A DNA stretch of 64,000 bases. Source: Bacillus sp. T33-2 (GTDB taxonomy: Bacteria > Bacillota > Bacilli > Bacillales > Cytobacillaceae). Position numbers and translations under genes: made by a program. The stretch's first letter is position 1; each line of letters begins with the position of its first letter. Positions 27,383 to 37,825 of the stretch are shown here, in pieces. Under the pieces are notes generated by a model. It saw nothing but the letters and a program-made list of their open reading frames with translations, was not told where the DNA came from and did not search any database. Location: assembly GCF_002860205.1 (NCBI RefSeq), contig NZ_PGVB01000013.1, forward strand, positions 1 through 64,000, given 5' to 3'.

Positions 27383-28876
27383 TTAACGTACACCCTTCAT
27401 ATAAGTCTGAATTTTTGGCGATAGTGCAAAGAGCAGGATACTCAGAAGGATGGATGCTCCCCCGATCACACCAAAGTACAGCATTTCGTTTTCAGGTGTA
27501 TAGAATTGGACCAATTGCGCATTTAGTGCCTGGGCTGCAGCGTTTGATAAGAACCATAAGCTCATTGTCTGTGCCGAGAAGGCTGCTGGTGCCAGTTTTG
27601 TTGTGGCAGATAGCCCTACAGGTGACAGGCATAATTCCCCAAACACGACAATCAAATAGCTGAGAACCAGCCACATTGGATTCACCAATGAATCACTGCC
27701 GCCAAAGTAAGCCGGTAAAAGAATGACCAGGAAAGACAGGCCAGCAAATAATAGTCCTAAAGAGAATTTCTTAGGGATTGATGGCTGGCGATTTCCAAGC
27801 TTCACCCATAACCATGCAAACACAGGAGCTAAAAAGATAATAAATAGCGGATTCAATGATTGGAACCAGGCAGGTGAAATATGAATTCCTGCAAAGTCCA
27901 GTTGTGTACGTTTATCCGCATAGCTTGCAAGGATGGTTGATCCTTGCTCTTGAATAGCCCAGAACATAACAGAAGCAAGAAATAGCGGAATATAAGCAAT
28001 AATTCTTGAACGTTCCGTTTCTGTTGTTTTAGGACTGCGGTACATGGCAACGAAATAAGCAGTTGGAATTAAAAATCCTAAAATTCCTACTAGATTGATG
28101 AACGTTTTAAATGAAAGCAGGCCATTTGGAATGGCAATAGCAATTAAAATAGCGATAAGGACAGCACTTAAACCAATCGTGGTAAACACTTTTTTCTTTT
28201 CTGTTTGTGAAAGGGGATTTGCGACAATTGTACCCGCAAGTCCGAGGTTTTTCTTTTTCGTGAACATGAAAACTAATAATCCCAGGAACATACCGACTGC
28301 GGCAATGCCAAATCCGAGGTGGAAATTATATTTCATTCCAACTGTTCCGACAATCAATGGAGCAAGGAATCCGCCGAGGTTGATCCCCATATAGAAGATA
28401 CTGAATCCGGCATCGCGGCGATTGTCTTGTTCACTGTAGATTTCACCTACAACACTGGACACGTTAGGCTTAAGCAAGCCAGTACCAAGCACGATCAGAA
28501 CCATGGATACGAAGAACATCGTCACGCTTCCCGGTACCGCCAACACAATGTGGCCAAGCATAATCAATATTCCGCCGTAAAAGACTGCCTTGGATGTTCC
28601 AAAGATTCTGTCGGCCAGCCAGCCGCCAATGATTCCCGACATATATACAAGTGACCCGTAGATGGACATAATGGCAAGAGACATATTTTCATCAAGCCCC
28701 AGGCCGCCTTTTGAAACCTCATAGTACATATAGAAAACGAGAATTGCTCTCATTCCATAATAAGAGAAACGCTCCCAAAACTCAGTAAAGAACAGAGTGA
28801 ATAGGCCCTTAGGATGTCCAAAAAAGCCTGTCTGCGGGACACTGTCCGCAATTTTCTGTTTATTTAAAACTGACAT
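27383..28876 (-). CDS. dtpT: Proton-dependent di/tripeptide transporter (POT family)
   Basis: This 497-residue major-facilitator protein has about 12-14 transmembrane helices. The POT signature is seen near the N-terminus (FWERFSYYGMRAILVFYMYY, containing the ExxERFxYYG motif) and again in the FSIFYMGINLGGFLAP segment. It imports small peptides with protons. AAGGAGG lies 7 nt before the start, and a good promoter is upstream. It is monocistronic. Confidence 0.95.
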   Translation of the reverse strand: MSVLNKQKIADSVPQTGFFGHPKGLFTLFFTEFWERFSYYGMRAILVFYMYYEVSKGGLGLDENMSLAIMSIYGSLVYMSGIIGGWLADRIFGTSKAVFYGGILIMLGHIVLAVPGSVTMFFVSMVLIVLGTGLLKPNVSSVVGEIYSEQDNRRDAGFSIFYMGINLGGFLAPLIVGTVGMKYNFHLGFGIAAVGMFLGLLVFMFTKKKNLGLAGTIVANPLSQTEKKKVFTTIGLSAVLIAILIAIAIPNGLLSFKTFINLVGILGFLIPTAYFVAMYRSPKTTETERSRIIAYIPLFLASVMFWAIQEQGSTILASYADKRTQLDFAGIHISPAWFQSLNPLFIIFLAPVFAWLWVKLGNRQPSIPKKFSLGLLFAGLSFLVILLPAYFGGSDSLVNPMWLVLSYLIVVFGELCLSPVGLSATTKLAPAAFSAQTMSLWFLSNAAAQALNAQLVQFYTPENEMLYFGVIGGASILLSILLFALSPKIQTYMKGVR

Positions 28877-28902
28877 TCTACTAACCTCCTTGTTATCTTA
28901 AT

Positions 28903-28932
28903 ATAATACTTTTAAACCTACTAAATTGTCAA
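28903..28932 (-). promoter_or_regulatory. Candidate promoter of dtpT
   Basis: On the minus strand TTGACA (28932-28927) and TATTAT (28908-28903) are separated by 18 nt, 27 nt before the start codon. Confidence 0.65.
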
Positions 28933-29173
28933 AAAAATTTTTTGGTAAATCAAATAAATGTTGGATTGAGAGTTTTAATCATTATTTAAAAATAATAAAT
29001 ATTTTCAAAAATATTCCTGCCTGATATTCCGGTTCAAACCAAAGATGCTGCTCTCAGCATTTATCTGGCACTATTTACAAACATTCAAAGGATGAAACCA
29101 GGATATTAAACTATCAATTGGGGGTATAACACTATATGTAAATCTGTACGCTCCATGACAGGGAGGAAACACG

Positions 29174-29995
29174 ATGAAATGGCAAGGAAGAAGAGGGAGC
29201 TCAAACGTTGAGGACCGAAGGGGTATGGGAGGCAAAACTCTCGCAGGAGGCGGTATCGGGGGCTTGATCATCGTCATCATCTATACGCTGCTCGGCGGGG
29301 ATCCGGGGGCTATATTGAATAACATGCCAACGACGGGTTCAGACCCGGCCGTGCCCTATGAGGAAACCGCACAGGAAAAGGAACATGCTGAGTTCGTCTC
29401 GGTAGTGCTCGCGGATACAGAGAAGGTGTGGACTGAAGTTTTCAGGGAGGAAGGCCTTGTTTATAAAGAGCCGACCCTCGTGTTGTACACCGACAGCGTC
29501 CAGTCAGCCTGTGGTGCAGCCAGTTCGGCAGTCGGCCCATTTTATTGTCCGGGTGACCAAAAGCTGTATATTGACCTCAGCTTCTATGAAGAGCTTCGGC
29601 AAAAATTCGAAGCTCCGGGGGACTTTGCGATGGCTTATGTGATCGCCCATGAAGTGGGGCACCACGTGCAAACCCTGCTGGGGACCACACAGAAGGAAAT
29701 GCCCCATAGCAGCAATGAGAAATCCGTACGTTTTGAATTGCAGGCTGATTATTTGGCTGGTGTTTGGGCCCACCATGCTCAGGGAATGGATTTACTTGAG
29801 GAGGGTGATCTTGAGGAAGCATTAAATGCAGCCAGCGCGGTCGGGGATGACACCATCCAAAAAAGGGCCCAGGGACATGTTGTGCCTGAGAGCTTCACCC
29901 ATGGGACTTCCGAGCAAAGGAAGCGTTGGTTTTATAAAGGATTCAAATCAGGCAGCCTGGACGGAGGAGATACCTTCAATACAAGCGGCCTGTAG
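29174..29995 (+). CDS. YpfJ-type neutral zinc metallopeptidase
   Basis: This 273-residue protein has a cytoplasmic head (RRGSSNVEDRRG), one transmembrane helix (about 24-41, glycine-rich) and an outside zincin domain with H159, E160 and H163 in IAHEVGHHVQ, plus the ELQADYLAGVWAHH third-ligand region. The family (PF04228) is widespread; substrates are unknown. GGGAGGAAAC precedes ATG 29174. The gene stands alone ahead of a cupin pseudogene. Confidence 0.92.
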   Translation: MKWQGRRGSSNVEDRRGMGGKTLAGGGIGGLIIVIIYTLLGGDPGAILNNMPTTGSDPAVPYEETAQEKEHAEFVSVVLADTEKVWTEVFREEGLVYKEPTLVLYTDSVQSACGAASSAVGPFYCPGDQKLYIDLSFYEELRQKFEAPGDFAMAYVIAHEVGHHVQTLLGTTQKEMPHSSNEKSVRFELQADYLAGVWAHHAQGMDLLEEGDLEEALNAASAVGDDTIQKRAQGHVVPESFTHGTSEQRKRWFYKGFKSGSLDGGDTFNTSGL

Positions 29996-30080
29996 AGAAC
30001 CGTCATAAGCCTGCGAAGCCCGGTGAAGCTCCGGATCGTTTGTAAAAGGTAATATTTGAAACAAGAAAGGAGTCCTTTCG

Positions 30081-30580
30081 ATGAATGCTCAGGAAAGATC
30101 ATTTTTTCTAAAGGATGATGGCCAAATTCCAAATAATCCGGAACTGCCTGTCATCGTATACGAAGGCATTTTCAGTGATAACCCGAATGAAATAGAGTCT
30201 GCATTCAACCGTCATAATTGGGGTGGCAGCTGGAGCGGCGGCATTTATGATTACCACCATTACCACAGCAACGCCCATGAGGTACTAGGTGTGAAATCAG
30301 GCAATGCAACTGTTCTTCTTGGAGGAGATGCTGGAGAACACCTGGCATTGAAGGCCGGGGATGTTATGCTGCTACCGGCAGGGACAGGCCACAAGCTGAT
30401 TCAAAGCAGTGAAGATTTTGAGGTCGTCGGAGCGTATCCGGAAGGCAGCAGCCGAATTTGCGGGAACGGGATCCCGCTCTTCGTGCACAGTCATTGGCAG
30501 AGATCCGGAATGTCCCGGTTCCTGAAACTGACCCAGTTTATGGGGATAGCGGCCCGTTGATCCGGAAGTGGAAGAAGTGA
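30081..30580 (+). pseudogene. YjlB-like cupin, frameshifted near the C-terminus
   Basis: The N-terminal 120 codons read as a YjlB-type cupin (DYHHYHSNAHEVLGVKSG, then AGDVMLLPAGTGHKL). After YPEGSS (around 30447-30453) the frame loses the family sequence and stops at 30560. The -1 frame continues with PNLRERDPALRAQ and ends NVPVPETDPVYGDSGPL then IRKWKK at stop 30578-30580, the tail expected for this family. One missing base explains this. It may be a real mutation or a sequencing error. AAAGGAG precedes ATG 30081. Cupin metal ligands lie before the shift and are intact. Confidence 0.8.
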
Positions 30581-30656
30581 GACCCCCGAAAGCAGGAGGA
30601 CAGATGGGGGATAATGCCACTTTTGATTTTGAAAACCACCTTCACCACAAAGACAA

Positions 30657-30691
30657 GCGACAGGAATCTCATGTTCCTGTCGCTCCTTTTT
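30657..30691 (+). terminator. Terminator after the cupin gene
   Basis: The perfect 10-bp stem GCGACAGGAA/TTCCTGTCGC with a 7-nt loop is followed by TCCTTTTT. It also separates the convergent pot operon. Confidence 0.85.
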
Positions 30692-30714
30692 GTGCGAATT
30701 CTTTAGATGATTCG

Positions 30715-31788
30715 CTATTTCCGGTGCATTTTGAATTGCAGGAACAGCTCATTGTAATAAGCCAGGTTCTTTTTCCCAAGGTTTTCGTACACTTCCAGTT
30801 TTTCAGTCAGTGCAGGTGGTGGATAGAAACGTTCATCGTTGACCATATCTTCCGGCATGTATTTCAGAGCTTCCTTATTCGGTGTAGAATAGCTTACGTA
30901 TTCTGCGTTTTGAGCGGCAATCTCAGGATCCAGCATAAAGTTGATGAACTGATGGGCAGCTTCGATATTTTTTGCGGTTTTCGGAATGACCATGTTATCG
31001 AACCATAGGTTGGAGCCTTCCTTCGGAACCACATATTCCAAGTCTTCATTCTCATACATGATTTCGGAGGCAACACCCGACCATACAAGGCCGATGGATG
31101 CTTCCTGGTTTTCAAGGAGCATCCGGCTTTCATCCCCCACAATCGCTTTTATGTTCGGTGTCAATGAGTCCAGCTTTTCCCGCGCTTCCTTTAAATGATC
31201 TTTATTAATATCGTTAAGTGAATAACCAAGGCTGTTCAACCCCATTCCGATGACTTCCCGGGCACCGTCAATCAGCAGGATTTCATTTTTTAAATCCGGA
31301 TCCCACAGGTCATTCCAGCTCGTAATTTTCTTGCCATTGATCATTTTAGGGTTGTAAACGATTCCGACTGTGCCCCAGAAATAAGGGATTGAATATTTAT
31401 TCTCCGGATCAAAAGGGAGATCCATAAACCGCTCATCAATGTATTTTAAGTTCGGAAGCTTCGAATGGTCCAGGGGAATAAGCAAATCCTCCTGGCGCAT
31501 TTTATCAATCGTATATTCAGAAGGTACTGCAATATCGTAAGTTGTGCCGCCCTGTTCAATTTTTGTCATCATTGCTTCATTTGAATCAAATGTTTCATAA
31601 ACCACTTTGACCCCGGTTTCCTTCTCAAAGCGTTTTACCAGCTCGGCATCAATATAATCTCCCCAGTTAAAAACAGTCAAAGTATTGCCGCTGGAATAGC
31701 CCTGCGATGAATTAAGACCGGAAATGGTGTATAACAGCACCGCGGATACAAGGACAACGGCCAGAAAAACCTGAGTAAGCTGCCTCAT
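30715..31788 (-). CDS. potD: Spermidine/putrescine ABC transporter substrate-binding protein PotD
   Basis: This 357-residue periplasmic-type binding protein has the PotD motifs VFNWGDYID, YDIAVPSEYTIDKM and PYFWGTVGIVYNP. It delivers polyamines to PotABC. The N-terminus is hydrophobic (TQVFLAVVLVSAVLLYTISG) but has no lipobox cysteine, so it is probably held by an uncleaved signal anchor; many Firmicute PotD proteins are lipoproteins. It is the last gene of potABCD, overlapping potC by 4 nt. Confidence 0.94.
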   Translation of the reverse strand: MRQLTQVFLAVVLVSAVLLYTISGLNSSQGYSSGNTLTVFNWGDYIDAELVKRFEKETGVKVVYETFDSNEAMMTKIEQGGTTYDIAVPSEYTIDKMRQEDLLIPLDHSKLPNLKYIDERFMDLPFDPENKYSIPYFWGTVGIVYNPKMINGKKITSWNDLWDPDLKNEILLIDGAREVIGMGLNSLGYSLNDINKDHLKEAREKLDSLTPNIKAIVGDESRMLLENQEASIGLVWSGVASEIMYENEDLEYVVPKEGSNLWFDNMVIPKTAKNIEAAHQFINFMLDPEIAAQNAEYVSYSTPNKEALKYMPEDMVNDERFYPPPALTEKLEVYENLGKKNLAYYNELFLQFKMHRK

Positions 31789-32588
31789 TTTCTAACCCCC
31801 AATCCGTTCGTCCTGTTTCGTTGCGTTAAAAAATAATATATGACGACAAGCAGCATCGTGAACAGGAAGAGCAGGGTAGACAAAGCATTGATATTCAAGG
31901 AGATTCCGCGGCGTGCCAAAGAGTATATTTCAACAGAAAGTGTCGTGAATCCATTGCCCGTCACAAAAAAAGTAACCGCAAAATCATCCAATGAATACGT
32001 TAGCGCCATAAAGAACCCCGCAAAAATCCCGGGAGTAATGAACGGCAAAATAACCTTCGTCACCACATTCCAGCGGCTCGCACCAAGATCCCGTGCGGCA
32101 TCGATAAGAGTCGGGCTCATCTCCATTAATTTTGGAAGCACCATCAGTACAACGATCGGAACGCTGAATGCGATATGGGATAGCAGCACTGAAGAAAATC
32201 CTAGCTTGATTCCGGCCATGGTGAACAAAATCAAAAAGGAAGCACCAATGATCACATCCGGGCTGACAATCAGGACATTGTTCAATGATAGCAATGCGCT
32301 TTTTGCTTGCTTTCTTTTGACTGAGTGGATAGCAAGGGCGCCAACCACCCCGATGATGGTTGAAATTAAAGCAGATAATAAAGCAACCACCGCCGTGTTC
32401 AAAACAATAATCAGGAGCCTCGTATCCTGAAAGAGCTCTTTGTACCAATCAAAGGTAAAGCCTTTGAAATCGTGCATTGTCCCCCCGCTGTTAAAAGAGT
32501 AGAAAACCAGGAACAAGATCGGTGCATACAGGATGAAAAAGATCAACGCTAAAAAGAGTTTTGATAATGGTGATACTTTTCTGTCCAA
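31785..32588 (-). CDS. potC: Spermidine/putrescine ABC transporter permease PotC
   Basis: This 267-residue membrane permease has about six helices and the EAA loop DAARDLGASRWNVVTKVILP that docks on PotA. The start is TTG at 32588, behind GAGGAG; upstream in-frame codons lie within potB. It pairs with PotB to form the membrane channel. Confidence 0.94.
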   Translation of the reverse strand: MDRKVSPLSKLFLALIFFILYAPILFLVFYSFNSGGTMHDFKGFTFDWYKELFQDTRLLIIVLNTAVVALLSALISTIIGVVGALAIHSVKRKQAKSALLSLNNVLIVSPDVIIGASFLILFTMAGIKLGFSSVLLSHIAFSVPIVVLMVLPKLMEMSPTLIDAARDLGASRWNVVTKVILPFITPGIFAGFFMALTYSLDDFAVTFFVTGNGFTTLSVEIYSLARRGISLNINALSTLLFLFTMLLVVIYYFLTQRNRTNGLGVRK

Positions 32589-32589
32589 T

Positions 32590-33393
32590 TTACACACTCC
32601 TCTTCCGGTTGCCCGTAACAATCATGATCACGAACATAATGATGATCAAAAAGACAGCAATGGTCGAGCCCATGCCCCAGTCCTGAGTGACGAGAAAATG
32701 CTGTTCAATCGCTGTGCCGAGCGTGATGACCCTGTTTCCGGCAATGAGTCTGGTCAGCATGAACAAAGAGAGCGCGGGAATGAATACAACCTGGCAGCCT
32801 GACATTACACCGTCAATCGTCAGCGGGAAGATGACCCGGCGGAAGGTGGTCCATTTCGAAGCACCCAAATCATGAGCCGCATCCAGAAGTGTTGGATTCA
32901 GTTCGTTTAACGAATTAAAAATCGGCAGAATCATGAACGGAATAAAGATATACACCGATACAAAGACGAAGCTGAAATCAGTAAACAATATTTGCCTCGA
33001 ACCGATGCCGATTGCTTCCAAAAAGCTGTTCGCGAAACCATAGGTTCCGAAAATGCCAAGGAAGGCATAGGCTTTTAACAGCAAATTAACCCAGGACGGG
33101 ACAATGATGAGTAAAAGCCAAAGCTGCTTATGCCTGGTCTTTGTTAACAGATAAGCTGTCGGATAGGCAACCAATAACGAGATCGCCGTAATGAGGAAAG
33201 CATACCAGAACGAACTGAATGCCATCTTCAGGTAGGTAGGTGTGAAAAAATTACGGTAATTGGCAAGTGATAAATTTCCTTCTATATCATTGAAAGAATA
33301 ATAGAGGACAAGGATGATCGGCGCAATAACAAATAAAGCGATCCAGAGTGCATAGGGGAACATATACAGTCTGCGCGTAAGATTATTTTCCAT
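32590..33393 (-). CDS. potB: Spermidine/putrescine ABC transporter permease PotB
   Basis: This 267-residue membrane permease starts [17 protein letters not shown] and has about six helices and the EAA loop [23 protein letters not shown] at 33393 overlaps the potA stop by 11 nt and has GGATGGGG upstream; a longer frame inside potA has no RBS. It forms the channel with PotC. Confidence 0.94.
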   Translation of the reverse strand: MENNLTRRLYMFPYALWIALFVIAPIILVLYYSFNDIEGNLSLANYRNFFTPTYLKMAFSSFWYAFLITAISLLVAYPTAYLLTKTRHKQLWLLLIIVPSWVNLLLKAYAFLGIFGTYGFANSFLEAIGIGSRQILFTDFSFVFVSVYIFIPFMILPIFNSLNELNPTLLDAAHDLGASKWTTFRRVIFPLTIDGVMSGCQVVFIPALSLFMLTRLIAGNRVITLGTAIEQHFLVTQDWGMGSTIAVFLIIIMFVIMIVTGNRKRSV

Positions 33394-34492
33394 CGTTTTC
33401 CCCATCCGCATAAGCTTCCAAACGCCTGTCGAACTCTTCCTCTGTCTCGCCGAAGCGCATGACATGAATGGCTTCAGGATCGAAATACAGGCCAATTTCG
33501 TCCCCGACTTTCACTTTTTTTGTTGAATGGACAAGCCATTCATTTCCGTCCTGGTCGTAGCTGCTGATTTCATAATGCACCCCGCGGAACAACTGGGAAT
33601 CGACGCGGACCCGCAGCTTCCCGCGCTCCAATGAAGTGATTTCCAAATCCTCCGGGCGTATGACGATTTCTACCGGCTCATTCTTGTCCAGTCCCTGGTC
33701 TACGCATTCGAATTTCCTTCCGGTAAATTCCACAAGATAGTCTTCAATCATGCGCCCTTTTACAATGTTAGATTCACCAATAAAATCGGCGACAAACCGG
33801 TTGATAGGCTCATCATAAATATCAGTTGGAGTACCGCTCTGCTGGATCTTGCCTTTATTTATGACGAAAATTTCGTCAGACATGGCGAGCGCTTCCTCCT
33901 GGTCGTGGGTCACAAAGATAAACGTGATCCCAAGGCGGCGCTGAAGTTCACGCAACTCATACTGCATTTCAGTGCGCAGCTTCAAATCCAGTGCCGACAG
34001 CGGCTCATCAAGGAGAATCACTTCCGGCTCGTTCACAATCGCCCTGGCAATCGCAACCCGCTGGCGCTGGCCGCCGGACATTTCCCTGATTTCACGATTT
34101 TCATAGCCTTGAAGGTTGACGAAGCTTAGCGCTTCATTCACGTTTGATTCTATTTCCGCATTCTTCATCTTTTTGATCCGCAAACCGAATGCAACATTTT
34201 CAAATACATTTAAATGAGGAAAGAGTGCGTAGTCCTGGAATACAGTATTCACCTGACGTTTATTGGCAGGTACATCATTGATCTTTTCTCCGTTAAAATA
34301 AATTTCTCCTTCGGATGCCTCTGTAAATCCGGCAATTAACCGCAGAATGGTTGTCTTACCGCATCCAGAAGGGCCGAGAAGGGTGTAAAACTTGCCTCTC
34401 TCAATCTCGAAGCTTACATCATCCAGTACGGCTGGATCATTATCATACTGCTTTGTAACGTTCTTAAATTGAATAATGGCAGTGTTTGTCAT
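33383..34492 (-). CDS. potA: Spermidine/putrescine ABC transporter ATPase PotA
   Basis: This 369-residue ATPase has Walker [11 protein letters not shown]-loop [11 protein letters not shown], signature MSGGQRQR, Walker [13 protein letters not shown], switch VTHDQEEA, and a C-terminal TOBE regulatory domain (about 275-350). ATG at 34492 follows GGAGG by 5 nt. It is the first gene of potABCD. Confidence 0.95.
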   Translation of the reverse strand: MTNTAIIQFKNVTKQYDNDPAVLDDVSFEIERGKFYTLLGPSGCGKTTILRLIAGFTEASEGEIYFNGEKINDVPANKRQVNTVFQDYALFPHLNVFENVAFGLRIKKMKNAEIESNVNEALSFVNLQGYENREIREMSGGQRQRVAIARAIVNEPEVILLDEPLSALDLKLRTEMQYELRELQRRLGITFIFVTHDQEEALAMSDEIFVINKGKIQQSGTPTDIYDEPINRFVADFIGESNIVKGRMIEDYLVEFTGRKFECVDQGLDKNEPVEIVIRPEDLEITSLERGKLRVRVDSQLFRGVHYEISSYDQDGNEWLVHSTKKVKVGDEIGLYFDPEAIHVMRFGETEEEFDRRLEAYADGENDGK

Positions 34493-34614
34493 GGCAACCT
34501 CCAATCTTCCTGGCAAGCTAATTAAGTTTCTCTCAAATTTGTTCTATCTAGCTGTTAAAATAGAATATACATGCAGTTCATTCGACATGGTTCTGTTATA
34601 TTCGATTCGGAACA

Positions 34615-34642
34615 ATTATACATTAATAGCTGAAAAATTCAA
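34615..34642 (-). promoter_or_regulatory. Promoter of potABCD
   Basis: On the minus strand TTGAAT (34642-34637) and a perfect TATAAT (34620-34615) are separated by 16 nt. The distance to the potA start is 122 nt; no regulator gene or operator was recognised in between. Confidence 0.6.
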
Positions 34643-34687
34643 TTATTCTTTCAAGTTAGATACAATCATACATTGAGGTGGTTATAT

Positions 34688-35599
34688 ATGAGAACTAGAC
34701 CTGCAAATAATAAATTAATAAAGGCAATAGGCTTTGCTGTTCTATTTTTGCTCATCAGTACACCTGCCGCCCTGTACTATTCAAAATATTACAAAGAACG
34801 TAAAGAGATTCCAGATTTCGCTGTGCCTGTGGAGCACATCCAGTATCAGTTTCAAAATGAACAGCTTCAAGTGTCTTATGATAACGGCAGTCACTGGCGA
34901 ACAGTCCCTGTTTCATTTGAGGATTTATTTTTTGGGGAATATAATGGTTCAAAACAGGAGCTGATCGAGGGGAGTTATATGATCAACCCTGAGCGGACAG
35001 CCTTTGTCGTCGGTGATGAAACTGGCTTGAGGCTTATCCAATCAGAGGATAGGGGGAAAACTTGGACGGAAGCTGATGTGCCCAGCCCGATTCCAAGGGT
35101 ACGGCTACGGCTGCTGGGCTTTACGTCGGAAAAGAATGGCTATTTGATCCTGACCGGTGACCGTGCGATGAGCTTTGAGGCTAATGCCATCCTTAAAACG
35201 AACGATGGCGGCAAAAGCTGGTATCAGGCAGGGTCTGTACAAGCAACGAATACCTTGCTAACAGACGGAGGTTTTGTGAATGACCGCCTTGGGTTCATTT
35301 CTTTTGGCACATTTTCCGCACTTGATCACCCGGACCGTCCATTCCTGTTCCGGACAGCAGACGGAGGACGGAACTGGAGTGAGGTGCCAGTTCAGATTCC
35401 GGCAGAATACCAAGGGATCTTTACAATTGCTGAAGTGCCTGCCTTTGATGGGAACCAGGGCACTTTGCTCGTTAACCAGGGGCCAAACGGTGATTTTCAA
35501 GGCGGTAAGGTGCTGGCAAAATTCATCTCGGCTGACGAGGGTGCCACATGGTCGTTTACCGGCATTGTTGACCGGGAAGGTAATGCATTAGAAGATTAA
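34688..35599 (+). CDS. Membrane-anchored BNR/Asp-box repeat protein
   Basis: This 303-residue protein has one N-terminal helix (about 12-30) and a secreted part with several Asp-box repeats: SEDRGKTW, TNDGGKSW, TADGGRNW and SADEGATW. These form beta-propeller blades, as in sialidases and Ycf48-type assembly factors. No sialidase active-site motif is visible, so the enzymatic role is unknown. GAGGTGG lies before ATG 34688. It is divergent from potA. Confidence 0.82.
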   Translation: MRTRPANNKLIKAIGFAVLFLLISTPAALYYSKYYKERKEIPDFAVPVEHIQYQFQNEQLQVSYDNGSHWRTVPVSFEDLFFGEYNGSKQELIEGSYMINPERTAFVVGDETGLRLIQSEDRGKTWTEADVPSPIPRVRLRLLGFTSEKNGYLILTGDRAMSFEANAILKTNDGGKSWYQAGSVQATNTLLTDGGFVNDRLGFISFGTFSALDHPDRPFLFRTADGGRNWSEVPVQIPAEYQGIFTIAEVPAFDGNQGTLLVNQGPNGDFQGGKVLAKFISADEGATWSFTGIVDREGNALED

Positions 35600-35723
35600 T
35601 GATGCTTTGTAAAAAAAGATTTCTACATAAATGGTAAGCAAAATACATGCATGGGAATCAGTATTTCTGGGGCCAAAAAGACGCGGCCGCAAAAATTAAA
35701 CATTAAGCTGGGAGGAGACTGAA

Positions 35724-36494
35724 ATGCCAATATTTAATTGGGACCACACTGTCCATAATGTAAATGATCTGAAGGTTGCATTGGAAACGTTCAAAGAACA
35801 CGGGCTGATTGCCTTCAAAGGCGGGTCACATAAACAGTGGGGCACCTACAATGCACTCAGTTATTTTGGGTTGACCTACATTGAATTTCTTGGAATTGAA
35901 GATCCTGAGTTGGTCGAAAAAGCAAATGTGTTCGACGTGGTTGCCAAAGATGCATTTAAAATGCTGCCTTTGCATGAAGCCTTTAGCCGTGTTGCCATCA
36001 GAACCGACAATATTGACGAAACAGCTGCATTATTGAAAAACCACCAACTGAAGCTATCATCCATCATCGATGGGAAGCGTTTGAACGCACAGGGGCAACT
36101 GATTGAATGGCGGATGATGACGATTGACGGGGACTTTCAAGGACTTCTTTATCCATTTTTCATTCAGTGGAAAGGATCCGATGCAGAACGATTGAAAAAA
36201 CTTACTGAATCTGGCATTATACAACCTCATCCAGCCGGTAAGATCACGTTAAGGGACGCGGTTTTCCATGTGTCCGAGCCAGCTGCTGTAGCAGATCATT
36301 GGAAAAAGGTATTTGGACTACCAATGATTGAGTCTGATGACGACAATGCTGTAACACTCGGCATTGCTGACAAACTCTTTGTTTTTAAACAAGGTGATGC
36401 CAATCAGCTAACCCAACTGGTGTTTAATACAGATGCTCCACACTTGAAAGGGAAGACCATTACAATCGGCGAGGCCCAGTACGTTTTTTCATAA
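35724..36494 (+). CDS. VOC (glyoxalase-like) family protein
   Basis: This 256-residue cytoplasmic protein starts NWDHTVHNVNDLKVALETFK, typical of the glyoxalase-like (PF13468) VOC fold, with a second beta-alpha-beta-beta-beta module from about residue 175 (RDAVFHVSEPAAVADHWKKV). Substrate and reaction are unknown. GGGAGGAGA precedes ATG 35724. A terminator shared with the convergent pepT follows. Confidence 0.88.
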   Translation: MPIFNWDHTVHNVNDLKVALETFKEHGLIAFKGGSHKQWGTYNALSYFGLTYIEFLGIEDPELVEKANVFDVVAKDAFKMLPLHEAFSRVAIRTDNIDETAALLKNHQLKLSSIIDGKRLNAQGQLIEWRMMTIDGDFQGLLYPFFIQWKGSDAERLKKLTESGIIQPHPAGKITLRDAVFHVSEPAAVADHWKKVFGLPMIESDDDNAVTLGIADKLFVFKQGDANQLTQLVFNTDAPHLKGKTITIGEAQYVFS

Positions 36495-36517
36495 CTAAGT
36501 CTTAACATAATAAATAC

Positions 36518-36554
36518 AAAAGGCTAATCCCATTCGAAACAGGATTAGCTTTTT
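36518..36554 (+). terminator. Terminator of the VOC gene
   Basis: AAAAGGCTAATCC pairs with GGATTAGCTTTTT around an 11-nt loop. The A-rich left arm gives a T-run on the minus strand too, so it can also end pepT. Confidence 0.88.
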
Positions 36555-36586
36555 GCTTGTTTAAACAAAGGGGAGAATTTATCTGG

Positions 36587-37825
36587 TTATGCTTCAGCGC
36601 GCTGCTCAAACAGCTGAACAATCTCAACGATTACATTCACCGCTTTGATCATGTTGTCGACAGAAATATATTCGAATTTGCCGTGGAAGTTTTCGCCGCC
36701 GGTAAAGATATTTGGCGTAGGCAGTCCCATGTAGGAGAGCTGCGAGCCATCTGTACCGCCGCGGATTGGTTTTACGATTGGCTGGATATCCAGGTTTTCC
36801 ATCGCCTGGTGGGCAATGTCCACGATTTCTTTGACTGGTTCGATCTTTTCTCTCATGTTGTAATACTGGTCGTTCATGTCGAGGAGAATGTTATCCTTGC
36901 CGTATTGGTCTCTTAATTCCCCAATGATTTTCTCGATATAGGCTTTTCTCTCATTGAACTTGTCCCTGTTAAAATCCCTGATTATGTAACGCAGTTTTGT
37001 TTGCTCAACATCCCCATTGATTGAAAGAAGATGATAGAAGCCTTCATATCCTTCTGTATATTCGGGTGCTTCATCATGAGGCAGCTTCCCGTTCAGTTCC
37101 ATCGCAATCTTGGCGGAGTTCACCATCTTGCCTTTTGCAGTACCGGGATGTACATTTGTTCCTTTAATTGTGATCTTTGCAGCAGCGGCGTTAAAACTCT
37201 CATATTCGAGTTCTCCAAGCGGTCCTCCGTCTACTGTATATGCAAACTTCGCGTCAAAAGCCTCGACATCAAACTTATGCGGGCCTCGCCCGATTTCTTC
37301 ATCCGGTGTAAAAGCGACTCTGATTCTGCCATGCTTGATTTCAGGATTTTGGATCAAATAAGCCATCGCCGTCATAATTTCCGCGATGCCGGCTTTATTG
37401 TCGGCCCCAAGCAGGGTGGTCCCGTCTGTTGTAATCAGTGTGTGTCCAATATAATTGGACAATTCAGGGAATTCACGTGGTGACAGTACAACAGGATGAG
37501 TTTCGTTGAGGGTAATGTCTTTACCGTCATAGTTTTCAACGATCTGTGGATTGACATTGGCCCCCGTAAAATCGGTCGCTGTATCAACATGGGCCAAAAA
37601 CCCGATCGTCGGCACTTGTTTTTCCGTATTCGCTGGCAAGGTGGCCATCACATATCCGTTCTCGTCAATCGTTACTTCCTCCATGCCGATAGTCTTTAAC
37701 TCATCAACCAGCATGTTGGCCAGTGTCAGCTGTCCCGGAGTTGACGGGCATGTTTCACTGTCTTCGTTGGACTGCGTGTCCACTTTTACATATGTAGTAA
37801 ATCTCTCAATGATTTCGTCTTTCAA
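36587..37825 (-). CDS. pepT: Peptidase T (tripeptide aminopeptidase)
   Basis: This 412-residue M20 dizinc peptidase removes the N-terminal residue of tripeptides. Metal-site motifs are AHVDT (near 82), [12 protein letters not shown] (near 145) and [12 protein letters not shown] (near 178), with the catalytic Glu in DEE; a lid/dimerisation domain is inserted. The start is TTG 37825, with AAAGGAG 11 nt upstream. It would complete the use of peptides imported by systems such as DtpT. Confidence 0.96.
   Translation of the reverse strand: MKDEIIERFTTYVKVDTQSNEDSETCPSTPGQLTLANMLVDELKTIGMEEVTIDENGYVMATLPANTEKQVPTIGFLAHVDTATDFTGANVNPQIVENYDGKDITLNETHPVVLSPREFPELSNYIGHTLITTDGTTLLGADNKAGIAEIMTAMAYLIQNPEIKHGRIRVAFTPDEEIGRGPHKFDVEAFDAKFAYTVDGGPLGELEYESFNAAAAKITIKGTNVHPGTAKGKMVNSAKIAMELNGKLPHDEAPEYTEGYEGFYHLLSINGDVEQTKLRYIIRDFNRDKFNERKAYIEKIIGELRDQYGKDNILLDMNDQYYNMREKIEPVKEIVDIAHQAMENLDIQPIVKPIRGGTDGSQLSYMGLPTPNIFTGGENFHGKFEYISVDNMIKAVNVIVEIVQLFEQRAEA

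Noticed and set aside
28980-29020. Possible CodY box upstream of dtpT (around AATATTTTTGAAAATATT)
   Set aside because: Four mismatches to the 15-bp consensus in very AT-rich DNA; not better than chance.
30568-31008. 146-codon frame overlapping the cupin tail and potD on the opposite strand
   Set aside because: It crosses a terminator and lies mostly antisense to potD. Its first codons cover the true end of the frameshifted cupin gene.
31840-32430. 196-codon antisense frame within potC
   Set aside because: Mirror frame of a clear PotC permease; no RBS or family features.
37031-37483. 150-codon antisense frame within pepT
   Set aside because: Shadow frame; pepT has all catalytic motifs in the other strand.
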